From NCBI GenBank assembly GCA_021502835.1, contig JAKFGP010000033.1:252425-316424 (forward strand): a DNA stretch of 64,000 nucleotides. The letters are read 5' to 3'. How positions within the stretch are numbered: position 1 is the stretch's first letter; every line of letters begins with the position of its first letter. The stretch is from Streptomyces thinghirensis (GTDB lineage Bacteria; Actinomycetota; Actinomycetia; Streptomycetales; Streptomycetaceae). Shown here piece by piece: positions 44,120 through 54,691 of this stretch. Below the pieces are notes generated by a model. It searched no databases, was not told the DNA's origin, and saw only the letters and a program-made list of their open reading frames with translations. The translations under genes and the position numbers were made by a program.

Positions 44120-45324
44120 TTCAGGAAGTCCGGCACGTCCAGTTCCTCGGCCGCGCTGTCCGAGTAGGTCCTCGACGGCGGGACCGGCGGCGGGGGAGAC
44201 CGGCGGCAGGTCGCTGACCGGCTCCTGCGCGGGCGCCGGCTCCGGTTCCTCCTTCGGCTTGACGCTGCCGAGCGAGCCGAAGGACGGACGGCTCTCGGTC
44301 TGCCGTGCCGGGGTGGGCTCCTCGCGCTTGCCCGAGGTGGAGGAGCCGAGGACGTTGTCGCGCTGCTTGGACGGCGGCTGGCCCCCGTCGAAGCCGGCCG
44401 CGATCACGGTGACCCGGACCTCGTCGCCCAGGGCGTCGTCGATGACCGCGCCGAAGATGATGTTGGCCTCGGGGTGGGCGGCCTCGCTGACCAGCTGGGC
44501 GGCCTCGTTGATCTCGAACAGGCCGAGATCGGAGCCGCCGGAGATGGAGAGCAGCACGCCCCGGGCGCCGTCGATGGACGCCTCCAGCAGCGGCGAGGAG
44601 ATCGCCATCTCGGCGGCGGCCACCGCGCGGTCGTCGCCGCGGGCCGAGCCGATGCCCATGAGGGCCGAACCGGCCTCGGACATGACCGACTTCACGTCGG
44701 CGAAGTCGAGGTTGATCAGGCCGGGCGTGGTGATGAGGTCGGTGATGCCCTGGACACCGGGAGCAGGACCTGGTCGGCGGACTTGAACGCGTCGAGCACG
44801 CTGACCTGGCGGTCCGAAATGGACAGCAGCCGGTCGTTGGGGATGACGATGAGGGTGTCGACCTCTTCGCGGAGCTCGGCGATGCCGTCCTCGGCCTGGT
44901 TGGCCCGGCGCCGTCCCTCGAAGGTGAACGGGCGGGTGACCACGCCGATGGTGAGGGCGCCGAGCAGCGGGCGATGTTGGCCACGACGGGCGCGCCGCCG
45001 GTGCCGGTGCCGCCGCCTTCTCCGGCTGTCACGAAGACCATGTCGGCCCCCTTGAGGACCTCCTCGATCTCCTCGCGGTGGTCCTCGGCGGCCTTGCGGC
45101 CGACGGCCGGGTTGGCTCCGGCGCCGAGTCCGCGGGTGAGTTCGCGGCCGACGTCGAGCTTGACGTCGGCGTCGCTCATCAACAGAGCTTGCGCTGTCGG
45201 TGTTGATGGCGATGAACTCGACGCCCTTGAGACCGACCTCGATCATCCGGTTGATGGCATTGACACCACCGCCGCCGACACCGATGACATTGATGACTGC
45301 GAGGTAGTTCTGCGGTGCTGCCAC
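44116..45324 (-). CDS. ftsZ: Cell division GTPase FtsZ (arm B)
   Basis: Mirror of 12002-13202. The C-terminal half is better here: [60 protein letters not shown] and [20 protein letters not shown] are in one frame to the linker. Indels near 45190, 45020, 44965 and 44765 break the GTPase part and one near 44190 breaks the tail (LDVPDFLK in another frame). Combining both arms gives a complete ~400-aa FtsZ. Confidence 0.93.
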
Positions 45325-45610
45325 GTCGAAGGCCTCTCGCCTCGAGTTACGTGTCGTCGAATCGCCGGGGCACTGTGCCCCGCGACCCGGCGACTGATGC
45401 CGAATGGGACGGTCCGTAGCGCCGACCCGAACCCTAACGGTGAAGTTTAGGGTTACCAGTGTGTCTGTTCCTTGAAGTCTTCTGAACAGGACACTAAGTC
45501 GACAAGTGGCGCACGTTCAACGAACACGCCGAACCTCCCGTTTTTCTTTTCACCCTATGTGATCAGCCGTAGCGCTGCCCAACCAGGGTGCTGGCCTGCA
45601 CATATACCCG
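45325..45610 (-). promoter_or_regulatory. ftsQ-ftsZ leader and promoter region (arm B)
   Basis: Mirror of 11716-12001. The inverted repeat AACCCTAA / TTAGGGTT is perfect here (45430-45454, 9-nt loop), as is CGGGGCAC-T-GTGCCCCG (45366-45382). Confidence 0.6.
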
Positions 45611-46405
45611 TCAACTCCTCGATGACGCGGGGGCGGTGGGGACGCTCACGTCGAAGTGCCGCGCATCGGGCGCCGCTTTCATCAGCGCGGTGAGCGCTCG
45701 CGCTTTCCGCACCCCCTGCTCACCGCTCCCCCACGCCACGGTCCGGTCGCCGCTCAACTCCAGTGAGATGTCGTCATAGGAACGGACCTTGACGGCCCGT
45801 GTGTCCCGGGCGACCGCGGCCGGGAGGCGGCCGGCCACCCGCACCGCCTCCCGCACCAGGCGGTCCTCGTCGAAGCGGCGCAGGCTCGCCGCGGCGGAGC
45901 CGGACCGGGCAGGCTTCAATTCCAGCTCGGGAACGCCTTTCGGGGCCCGGGAAACCGTGGCGAAACGGACGCCTTCATCGTCCACTTCGACGAACTTTCG
46001 GCCCTTTTGCACAGTCAGAACCGGAGTGCGCTCCGTCACCTTCAGGTCGATTCCGTGCGGCCAGGAGCGTTCCACACCGACTTCGTCGATACGGGACAAT
46101 TTCCGGCGCAGCCGCGCCTCGACCGCCTCGGTGTCCACGGAGATCAGCGGGTCCCCGACGGGCACGTCGGCCGCCTCGCGCACCTGAGCGGGCGTCAGTA
46201 CGCGAGTACCGGAGACCGACACGCGTTCCACCCGCGTCCAGTTCGAGCCGTAGAGGAGCCAGACGGTCCCGCCCGCCACGAGCACGAGAGCGACGATCAG
46301 GATGATGATCGTACGAAGACGGGGCGGGCCGAACCGGCGCGCACGGGGCAGGCCGGACGACTCCTGCTGGCGTTCACCGCGCTCGGCGGTGCTCGGTCCG
46401 GCCAC
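45611..46405 (-). CDS. ftsQ: Cell division protein FtsQ (arm B)
   Basis: Bitopic divisome protein that recruits FtsL/DivIC and controls septal synthesis. Unbroken 264 codons from GTG 46403-46405 ([18 protein letters not shown]). Basic cytoplasmic N-terminus; one membrane helix at about residues 31-51 ([20 protein letters not shown]); POTRA domain ([20 protein letters not shown] ... [20 protein letters not shown]); then the FtsQ beta domain ([20 protein letters not shown] ... [12 protein letters not shown]). The end SSRS TGA agrees in both arms. Lies 25 bp after murG. The only large dcw gene fully intact in the window. Confidence 0.93.
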   Translation of the reverse strand: MAGPSTAERGERQQESSGLPRARRFGPPRLRTIIILIVALVLVAGGTVWLLYGSNWTRVERVSVSGTRVLTPAQVREAADVPVGDPLISVDTEAVEARLRRKLSRIDEVGVERSWPHGIDLKVTERTPVLTVQKGRKFVEVDDEGVRFATVSRAPKGVPELELKPARSGSAAASLRRFDEDRLVREAVRVAGRLPAAVARDTRAVKVRSYDDISLELSGDRTVAWGSGEQGVRKARALTALMKAAPDARHFDVSVPTAPASSRS

Positions 46406-46430
46406 GCTCCCTGCCTTCCGTCATCCCTGA

Positions 46431-47524
46431 CTAGCGGTGCGCACGGGCGGCGATCGCCTCGTACACCATGCCGACGAGGAGGTCGTCGGCGTCCCGGCGG
46501 CCGAACTCGGCGGCGGCGCGGGACATCTCGTACAGCCGGTGCGGGTCGGCGAGCACGGGAGGACGTTGTGCTGCAGCCACTCGGGCGTCAGTTCCGCGTC
46601 GTCGACCAGCAGTCCGCCGCCGGCCTTGACCACCGGCTGCGCGTTGAGCCGCTGTTCGCCGTTGCCGATGGGCAGCGGGACGTAGGCGGCCGGGAGCCCG
46701 ACGGCGGAGAGTTCGGCGACGGTCATCGCGCCCGCGCGGCAGAGCATCATGTCGGCCGCGGCGTACGCGAGGTCCATCCGGTCCAGGTAACTTACCGGGA
46801 TGTACGGGGGCATCCCCGGCATCTGGTGCACCTGCGGCAGTTCGTTCTTGGGCCCGACCGCGTGCAGGATCTGGATGCCTGCCTGCTGGAGCCAGGGCGC
46901 GACCTGCTGGACCACCTCGTTGAGGCGGCGGGCGCCCTGCGAGCCACCGGTGACCAGCAGCGTGGGCAGGTTGGGGTCGAGCCCGAACATCGCGCGGGCC
47001 TCGGGGCGGGCGGCGGCCCGGTCCAGCGTGGCGATGGAGCGGCGCAGCGGGATGCCGATGTAGCGGGAGTTGCGCAGCTTGCTGTCGGGTGTCGAGACGG
47101 CGACCTGCGCGGCGTACCGCGAGCCGATCTTGTTGGCCAGGCCGGGCCGGGCGTTGGCCTCGTGGACGACGATCGGCACGCCGAGCCGCTTGGCCGCGAG
47201 GTAGGCGGGCAGCGCGACGTAGCCGCCGAAGCCGGCCACGGCGTCCGCCTTGGTGCGCTCCAGGATCTGCTCGGCCGCCTTGATGGTGCCGCGCAGCCGG
47301 CCCGGGACGGTGATCAGCTCGGGGGTGGGCTTGCGCGGCAGCGGTACGGCCGGGATCAGCGCCAGTTCGTACCCGCGCTCGGGTACGAGGCGGGTCTCGA
47401 GGCCGCGTTCCGTGCCCAGGGCCGTGATCCCCACGGTCGGATCCTGCCTGCGCAGGGCGTCCGCGAGGGCGAGCGCGGGCTCGATGTGGCCCGCGGTTCC
47501 TCCGCCGGCGAGTACGACATGCAC
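46431..47524 (-). CDS. murG: Lipid II synthase MurG (arm B)
   Basis: Peripheral membrane glycosyltransferase (GT28) that adds GlcNAc to lipid I. GTG start at 47522-47524, [20 protein letters not shown], with the Gly-rich loop of the acceptor domain; [20 protein letters not shown]; second Gly-rich motif [17 protein letters not shown]; donor-site segment [20 protein letters not shown] and [17 protein letters not shown]. About 320 residues are unbroken; a missing base near 46558 shifts the last 40 codons, which are correct in arm A ([20 protein letters not shown] to RAHR). ~364 aa. Starts 7 bp after the ftsW stop. Confidence 0.94.
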
Positions 47525-47530
47525 CGAAAT

Positions 47531-48903
47531 TCACCGCTCTCCGGACGAACGCGCCGCCGAGGCGCGCCGTCGCATCGTGTTCCAACTCCGTGGGCTCCGC
47601 TTGGACCCGGTGCCCCCGGTCCCCCGCTTTCTACCAAAGCGAGGTTGCCGCAGCGCGAGCGCCGCCCCGCGCACCGGGCTCGTCGCGGGCGAAGGCGATG
47701 AGCAGTCCGATGGCGAACATGGTCGGCAACAGGGCGGGAACCCCCGTAGGAGAACAGCGGGAGGGGAACACCGGCGATCGGCAGCAGCCCGAGGACCGCA
47801 CCGATGTTGATCACGGCCTGGGCCGTGATCCAGGTGGTCACGCCTCCCGCGGCATACCTCACGAAGGGGTCCTCCGTGCGTCCGGCCACGCGGATACCCG
47901 CATAGCCTAGAGCCGCGAAGAGGGCGAGCACCGACAGCGTCCCCGCCAGGCCCAGTTCCTCACCGGTGACGGCGAAGATGAAGTCGGTGTGCGCTTCCGG
48001 GAGTTGGCCCCATTTCTCCACACTCGCACCGAGCCCGGAACCGAACAGTCCGCCCGAGGCCAGGGCGTAGATGCCGTGCACCGCCTGCCAGCAGGAGTCG
48101 CCGGGGCCCGGGTCGGTGGCGCCGATGCAGTTCAGCCTGGCCATGCGGTTGGGGCTGGTCTTGATGAGGATGAAACCGAGCAGCACGGCGATCGACAGCA
48201 CACCGGCGAACAGCCGCGGTGGGCGCGCCCGCCAGCCACAGCAGGCCGAACAGGATCGCCGTCAGGATGATCGCCGTACCCATGTCGCCGCCGAGCATGA
48301 TGAGCCCGAGCAGCATGAAGGCGGCCGGCACCAGGGGCACCAGCATGTGCTTCCACTGGGTCAGCAGTCTCTTGTCCTGCTTGCGGGCCAGCAGGTCCGC
48401 GCCCCACAGCACCAGGGCCAGCTTGCCGAACTCGCTGGGCTGGATCTGGAAGGAGCCGCCCAGCGCGATCCAGTTCTGGTTGCCGTTGACCGCCATCCCT
48501 ATCCCAGGCACCTGCACCAGGATCATCAGGAAGACGGCACCGGCGAGGATCGGGTAGGCCAGCGCCCGGTGCAGCTTCACCGGCATCTTCATGGCGGCCA
48601 CGAGCAGTCCGGCGCCGATCAGCGCCGCGAGGGCCTGCTTGCGGAAGAAGTACGAGCCGGGCAGCGAGAGCTGGAGCGCGGTGATCTGGGAGGCCGAGTA
48701 GACCATCACCAGGCCGAGCACGGTGATCAGCGCGCTGCCGCCGAAGATCAGGTAGTACGCGGTCAGCGGCCGGTCCCAGGCGCGGCGCAGACGCAGGTAC
48801 AGGCGGAGCACGGGGTTCCCGTGCGGCGGCCTCGGCGCCGGGGTCGTTCGGCGGCCCGCTGCACGGGCGGACGTCCGGTACGGCTCTGGGGACTACCGGG
48901 CAT
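47531..48903 (-). CDS. ftsW: Septal peptidoglycan polymerase FtsW (arm B)
   Basis: SEDS-family lipid II polymerase working with FtsI; ten-helix membrane protein. ATG 48901-48903 with GGAGG 6 nt upstream. The basic N-terminal tail ([20 protein letters not shown]) is followed, after an indel near 48808, by 284 codons beginning [20 protein letters not shown]. These include [28 protein letters not shown] (the QPSEF loop is typical), [20 protein letters not shown] and the start of the large loop. A second run carries [20 protein letters not shown] and [20 protein letters not shown], a SEDS hallmark. Ends RSSGER at TGA 47531-47533. ~455 aa. Confidence 0.92.
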
Positions 48904-48979
48904 CGCTGCCTCCGCTGTACGTCGGCATGGACCGTCCCACGCGTCCTCCCGAGGTCGCCCGGCGCAGGAGGCGGCCGGG

Positions 48980-50408
48980 TCAGGCGCCGAGTTCGCGAAC
49001 GGCCTCCGCGAACGCGTCACCGCGCTTGTTGTAGTTGGTGAACATATCCATGGAGGCACAGGCCGGGGCCAGCAGCACCGTGTCGCCGGGCCGGGCGAGT
49101 CGCTGGGCCTCCCGGACGGCCTGGAGCATCGCACCAGTGTCGGTCCGGTCGAGGTCGACCACGGGTACTTCGGGGGCGTATCGCGCCAGGGCTTCGCGGA
49201 TCAGGGCGCGGTCGGCGCCGATGAGGACGGCACCGCGCAGGCGCTTCGCCGCTCCCGTGACCAGCTCGTCGAAGGTCGCGCCCTTGGTAGCCCGCCGGCG
49301 ATCCAGACGATCGACTCGTACGCCGCCAAGGATACCTCGGTGGCGTGGGTGTTGGTGGCCCTGGAGTCGTCCACGTACGCCACACCTTCGACGTCGGCCA
49401 CATGCGCGATGCGGTGGGCGTCGGGCGTGAAGGCCCGCAGCCCGTCGCGTACGGCCGCGGCGGGGATGCCGAAGGCACGGCCGAGGGCGGCGGCGGCAAG
49501 GGCGTTGGCGATGTTGTGCGGCGCCGGCGGGTTGACGTCGGAGACCTCGGCGAGTTCCTGGCGTTCTTCTGCCGGTCCTCGACGAAGGCGCGGTCGACCA
49601 GGATGCCCTCCACGACGCCGAGTTGACCCGGCGCCGGAGTGCCGAGGGTGAAGCCGATCGCCCGGCAGCCCTCCTCGACGTCGGCCTCGCGGACCAGGTC
49701 CTCGGTCGCCTTGTCGGCGACGTTGTGGACGCAGGCGACCGGATTGCCCTCGTAGACGCGGCCCTTGTCGGCGGCGTACGCCTCCATGGAGCCGTGCCAG
49801 TCGAGGTGGTCGGGGGCGAGGTTGAGGACGGTGGCCGAGTGGGCGCGCAGGGAGGGTGCCCAGTGGAGCTGGTAGCTGGACAGCTCCACGGCCAGGACGT
49901 CGTACTCCGTCTCGCCGGTGACCGCGTCCAGCAGGGAGACGCCGATGTTGCCGACGGCGGCGGTGCGCAGGCCGGCCGCCTTCAGGATCGACGCGAGCAT
50001 CTGGACGGTGGTGGTCTTGCCGTTGGTGCCGGTGACCGCGAGCCAGGGTGCGGCTTTCCGGCCGTCCCGGCCGCGCAGGCGCCAGGCCAGTTCTACGTCG
50101 CCCCAGACGGGGACGCCGGCCTCCCCGGCGGCCGTGAACAGCGGCTTGGTGGGCTTCCAGCCGGGCGCGGTGACGATCAGCTCGGTGCCGTCGGGCAGCG
50201 TGTCCTCGTCGCCGAGGCGCACGGTGACGCCGAGCGCCTCCAGCTCGGCCGCCTGCGCCCGCGCGCGCTCGTCGTCGCCGTCGTTGACGACGGTCACGCG
50301 CGCGCCGAGGCCGTGCAGGACCTTGGCGGCCGGGACGCCGGAGACGCCGAGGCCGGCGACGGTGACGTGCTCGCCCTGGAAGTCGAAAGGCACCGAGGAG
50401 AAGGTCAC
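48980..50408 (-). CDS. murD: UDP-MurNAc-L-Ala:D-Glu ligase MurD (arm B)
   Basis: Mirror of 6916-8347. About 280 codons are unbroken from GTG 50406-50408 ([19 protein letters not shown]) to near 49568, including [14 protein letters not shown] and [20 protein letters not shown], which is garbled in arm A. Frameshifts near 49565, 49285 and 49225; the last 60 codons ([20 protein letters not shown] to VRELGA) are intact. Both halves together give a complete protein. Confidence 0.93.
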
Positions 50409-51493
50409 TTGTCCGCTGCCCATCCCGCGTAGAAGAGGCCCAGTCCGACGATCACACAGATGCCCTGGATGATCCAGAAACGGACCACGACAAGGACCTC
50501 GGACCAGCCTTTGAGTTCGAAGTGGTGCTGGAGTGGCGCCATCCGGAAGACGCGCCCGGTGAGGCGGAAGGAGCCGACCTGGATGACCACCGACATGGTG
50601 ATCAGGACGAACAGGCCGCCGAGGATGGCCATCAGCAGCTCGGTGCGCGAGCAGATCGCCAGACCCGCCAGCACACCGCCGAGCGCGAGCGAACCGGTGT
50701 CGCCCATGAAGATCTTGGCCGGCGAGGTGTTCCACCACAGGAAGCCGAGACACGCGCCCATCAGGGCGGAGGCGACCACCGCGAGGTCGAGGGGTCTTCA
50801 CCTCGTAGCAGGCGCCCGGGTTGGTCAGGGTCAGCGCGTTGGCGCAGGACTCCTGGAACTGCCAGACGCCGATGAAGGTGTAGGCGCCGAAGACCAGGAC
50901 GGAGGCGCCGGTGGTCAGACCGTCCAGACCGTCGGTCAGGTTCACGCCGTTCGACATCGCGAGGATCATGAACAGCGCCCAGATGACGAACAGTACCGGG
51001 CCGATCGACCAGCCGAAGTCGGTGATGAACGACAGCTTGGTGGAGGCCGGGGTGTTGCCGCCGTTGTCCGCGAACTGGAGTGAGAGCACCGCGAAGCCGA
51101 TGCCGACGATGAGCTGGCCGGCCATCTTCGCCTTGGCCCGCAGGCCCAGCGAACGCCTCTTGACGATCTTGATGTAGTCGTCGAGGAAGCCGACCAGGCC
51201 CATGCCCACCATCAGGCCGAGCACCAGCAGTCCGAGAAGGTCGGCCCCGCGTCCGCTTTCGGGTCCAGGTAGCTGGTGATCACCTTGGCCAGGAAGTAGG
51301 CGGCGACCGTCGCGAAGATGAAGGCGATGCCGCCCATGGTCGGCGTACCGCGCTTGCTGGCGTGCTCGCGCGGGCCGTCGTCGCGGATGTACTGGCCGTA
51401 GCCCTTGCGGGCCAGCAGCTTGATCAGCAGCGGGGTGCCGACCAGCGTCAGGAAGAGGCCAATGACTCCCGCGAACAGGATCTGCTTCATCAT
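50405..51493 (-). CDS. mraY: Phospho-MurNAc-pentapeptide translocase MraY (arm B)
   Basis: Integral membrane enzyme that makes lipid I from UDP-MurNAc-pentapeptide and undecaprenyl phosphate. Two ATGs at 51488-51493 ([20 protein letters not shown]); [20 protein letters not shown] is the family's N-terminal signature. Then [20 protein letters not shown] with the catalytic Asp pair, [31 protein letters not shown] and [17 protein letters not shown], the C-terminal His motif. ~362 aa, about ten helices. Only three frame breaks (about 51235, 50797 and 50560), so this is the better copy. It overlaps murF and murD by 4 bp on each side. Confidence 0.94.
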
Positions 51494-52920
51494 CGGGCGG
51501 CAACCTCACCCTCGGCGCCGGTCTCGAGCAGCGCCGTCGCGACGCTCTCCAGCTCCCACCGAACGGGACGCCTTCACGAGCACGACGTCCCCCGGGCGCA
51601 ACTCGCTGCGCAACAGTTCGACCGCCGCCTGTGCGTCGGACACGTGCACCGACTCCTCACCCCACGAACCCTCGTTATATGCGCCCAGTTGCAGCCATCG
51701 GGCTTCCCTGCCCCCGACCGCGACGAGCTTGCTGACGTTGAGCCGGACGGCGAGCCGCCCGACCGCGTCGTGCTCGGCGAGCGCCTCGTCCCCCGAGCTC
51801 GGCCATCTTGCCGAGCACCGCCCACGCATGGCCCCCCTTCCCTGTGCGGCTTTTACCCACGGCGACCAGCGCACGCAGCGCGGCCTTCATGGACTCGGGG
51901 TTCGCGTTGTAGGCGTCGTTGACGACCGTCACGCCGTCCGGGCGCTCGGTGACCTCCATCCGCCAGCGGGAGAGGGAGCCCGCCTCGGAGAGCGCGGTGG
52001 CGATCTCGTCTGCGGACATGCCCAACTCCGTGGGCGACGGCGGCCGCGGCGAGCGCGTTCGACACGTGGTGCTCACCGTACAGGCGCATGGTCACATCGC
52101 TTGCACCGGAGGTGTGTGAAGCCTGAACGAGGGCTGTCCGCTGTCCGTGAGTCGCACGTTCTCACCGCGAACGTCCGCTTCGTCGGACTTCCGAAAAGGA
52201 TCACCTTCGCCTTCGTTCGGGGCCATGGCCCGTACGAGGGGGTCGTCCGCGTTGAGGATCGCGGCGCCGCCCTCCTCGGCCGGCGGCAACGCCTCGACGA
52301 GTTCGCCCTTCGCCTGGGCGATCTGCTCCCGGCCGCCGAACTCGCCGATGTGCGCGGAGCCGACGTTGAGGACGAGGCCGATCTTCGGCGGGGTCAGCTC
52401 GCAGAGGTACCGGATGTGGCCGATGCCGCCGGCGCCCATCTCCAGGACGAGGAACCTGGTCTCCTCGGTGGCGGTGAGCGCGGTGAGCGGCAGCCCGACC
52501 TCGTTGTTCATGGAACCCGGCGTGAAGATCGTGGGCGCCTTGCGGCGCAGCACCTGGGCGATGAGGTCCTTGGTGCTGGTCTTGCCGGCGGACCCGGTGA
52601 GGGCCACGAGAGTGGTGCCGAGGCGCCGTACGACGTGGCGGGCGAGGGCGCCGAGGGCGGCCTGGACGTCGTCCACGACGATCGTGGGCACGCCGAGGGG
52701 GCGGGAGCCGAGCACGGCCACCGCGCCCGCCTCGGACGACCGCCGGCGCGAAGTCGTGGCCGTCCACCCGCTCGCCCACGAAGGCGACGAAGAGGCTGCC
52801 GGGCCCCGCTTCCCGCGAGTCCCGGACGACCGGCCCGGTGACCTGCACGGACGCGTCCGGTATGTCGTGCATCCGCCCGCCGACGACTTCTGCGATCTCG
52901 GCGAGAGAGAGGGTGATCCA
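51490..52920 (-). CDS. murF: UDP-MurNAc-tripeptide-D-Ala-D-Ala ligase MurF (arm B)
   Basis: Cytoplasmic ATP-dependent ligase that adds D-Ala-D-Ala to complete the pentapeptide. N-terminal substrate domain: SLAEIAEVVGGRMHDIPDAS, VVRDSREAGPGSLFVAFVGE. The unbroken run 52721-52130 carries the ATP loop LTGSAGKTSTKDLIAQVLRR, TPGSMNNEVGLPLTALTATE and LVLNVGSAHIGEFGGREQIA. The C-terminal domain follows as MRLYGEHHVSNALAAAAVAH, VVNDAYNANPESMKAALRAL and LGEMAELG-type sequence. The start is unclear (TTG or a misread GTG, about 52920). Ends EVAAR in repaired frame; TGA overlaps mraY. ~470 aa. Confidence 0.9.
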
Positions 52921-52955
52921 AGTTCGTCCCCTGGATCAGCTGGATCATCGGGATT

Positions 52956-54477
52956 TCATCCCTGGGTCTTCTGGATGGCTTCGCGAAGCACCTGGCGGTC
53001 GTCGAAGGGACGAACCACCCCGGCGATGTCCTGGCCCTGCTCGTGGTCCCTTGCCCGCCACCAGCACAGGTGTCGCCGGGCTCGGCCCGGGCGACGGCGG
53101 CGGCGATCGCGGCGGCCCGGTCCTCGAAGACCTGACCTCGCCGCGCTCGTGCGCGGGCACGGACGCCGCGCCCTGGAGCATGGTGGCGAGGATCGCGAGG
53201 GGGTCCTCGGAGCGGGGGTTGTCGGAGGTCAGTACGGCGGTGTCGGCGAACCGGGCCACGGCGGCGCCCATCGGCTCCCGCTTGGTGGTGTCCCGGTCGC
53301 CGCCGCAGCCGAGCACGGCGTGCAGTTTGCCCTCGGTGACCTTGCGGAGCGCCCTGAGAACGGACTCGACCGCGTCGGTCTTGTGGGCGTAGTCGACCAC
53401 CGCGAAGTAGGGCTGGCCCTCGTCCACGCGCTCCAGGCGGCCCGGCACCCTTGGCACCGCGGCGACGCCGTCGGCGGCCGTCTGCGGGTCGAGGCCGGCG
53501 GCGGCGAGGGCGACGATCGCGGCGAGGGTGTTCGCCACGTTGAACGGGCCGGCCAGCGGCGACTTGGCGGCGATCCGCTCGCCCTTCGGCCCGAGCACGG
53601 TGAACGTCGAGTCCAGCGGGCCGACCTCGACCTCGTCGGCGCGCCAGTCGGCGTCGGGGTGGCCCTCGGCGGAGTAGGTGACGACCGGGACAGTGGCCTC
53701 GTTCGCGAGGCGGCGCCCGTACTCGTCGTCGACGTTGACCACGCCGAACCTGCTGCGTTCCGGCGTGAAGAGCTGTGCCTTCGCCTGGAAGTAGTCCTCC
53801 ATGCCGGAGTGGAACTCCATGTGCTCCGGGCTGAGGTTGGTGAAGACCGCGATGTCGAAGACACAGGCGTCGACCCGGCCGAGCACCAGGGCGTGGCTGG
53901 AGACCTCCATGGCGACCGCGTCGGTGCCGCGCTCGCGCATCACCGCGAACAGCGCCTGGAGGTCGGTGGCCTCGGGCGTGGTGCGCTCGGACTTGATCCG
54001 CTCGTCGCCGATGCGCATCTCGACCGTGCCGATGAGCCCGGTGGACTTCGCCGTGCGCAGGCCGCCCTCGACGAGGTAGGCGGTGGTGGTCTTGCCGGAG
54101 GTGCCGGTGATGCCGATCTGGAGGAGATCGCGGCCGGGGTGGCCGTAGATCGTGGCCGCCAGTTCACCCATCCGCGCGCGCGGGTCGTCGACGACGAGCG
54201 CCGGCAGTCCGGTGGCGGCGACGCGCCCGCGCCGGCCGGGTCGGTCAGCACGGCGGCGGCGCCGAGGCCGGCGGCCTGGGTGGCGAAGTCGGCGCCGTGG
54301 AGACGGGCTCCGGGGAGGGCGGCGTACAGGTCACCGGGGCGGACGGCGCGCGAGTCATGGGTGATGCCCGTGACTCCGGCGGTGCTGTCCGGGGGCGGTG
54401 ACACCCAGCTGGTCGGCGAGTTCCGCGAGGGGTGTGGCGGAGATCCGCACCGGCCTGGGCGGTCCCGGGTAGGTCAC
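52956..54477 (-). CDS. murE: UDP-MurNAc-tripeptide ligase MurE (arm B)
   Basis: Adds the diamino acid (LL-diaminopimelate expected in Streptomyces) to UDP-MurNAc-L-Ala-D-Glu. Start taken as GTG 54475-54477 (VTYPGPPRPVRISATPLAEL), overlapping a short upstream ORF. From MGELAATIYGHPGRDLLQIG on, 340 codons are unbroken: ITGTSGKTTTAYLVEGGL (ATP loop), AMEVSSHALVLGRVD, FTNLSPEHMEFHSGMEDYFQ (carbamylated Lys in FQAK), GPFNVANTLAAIVAL, VDYAHKTDAVESVLRAL and LTSDNPRSEDPLAILATMLQ. The DNPR motif marks diaminopimelate rather than lysine enzymes. Breaks near 54235 and after EHERGEV at ~53130. ~505 aa. Confidence 0.94.
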
Positions 54478-54610
54478 GGGTGGCCCTTCTGGGTGGTTTG
54501 GGACTGATCAGCGTGTGGCACGGCGGTGAGCGTACCGGGCGTACCGCTTCCGGGCGAAGTGAGGTTGACGGACCGCTCTGGTTCCCGGGATCGGGGGTGA
54601 TCGTTGTCAC
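54474..54610 (-). CDS. Short ORF upstream of murE, or MurE N-terminal extension
   Basis: GTG at 54608-54610 begins MTTITPDPGNQSGPSTSLRP; in repaired frame EAGTPGTLTAVPHADQSQTT and QKGHP follow and a TGA overlaps the murE GTG (GTGA). The mate in arm A starts at 2712. In both arms the junction lacks any extra base, so it reads as a ~45-codon ORF coupled to murE. If nanopore systematically dropped one G in CCGGTGA, the same residues would instead be a 45-aa extension of MurE. I recognise no domain. A one-base loss near 54548 breaks it here. Confidence 0.5.
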
Positions 54611-54691
54611 GGGTGGTTCCTGGTGGCTCGGTACTGAATCGGCGCTGGCTCGGTACTGGCTCGCTGCTGGTCGGGGTCTGCTCGGTCCTCG

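Noticed and set aside
49017..51509. An 830-codon MraY-MurD fusion protein on the minus strand
   Set aside because: The single frame arises because an indel merges the end of mraY with murD; the normal TGA/GTG overlap is present in arm A and by the correct frame in arm B.
52147..54507. 786-codon frame antisense to murE/murF
   Set aside because: The plus-strand translation has no recognisable domain and mirrors MurE/MurF coding sequence.
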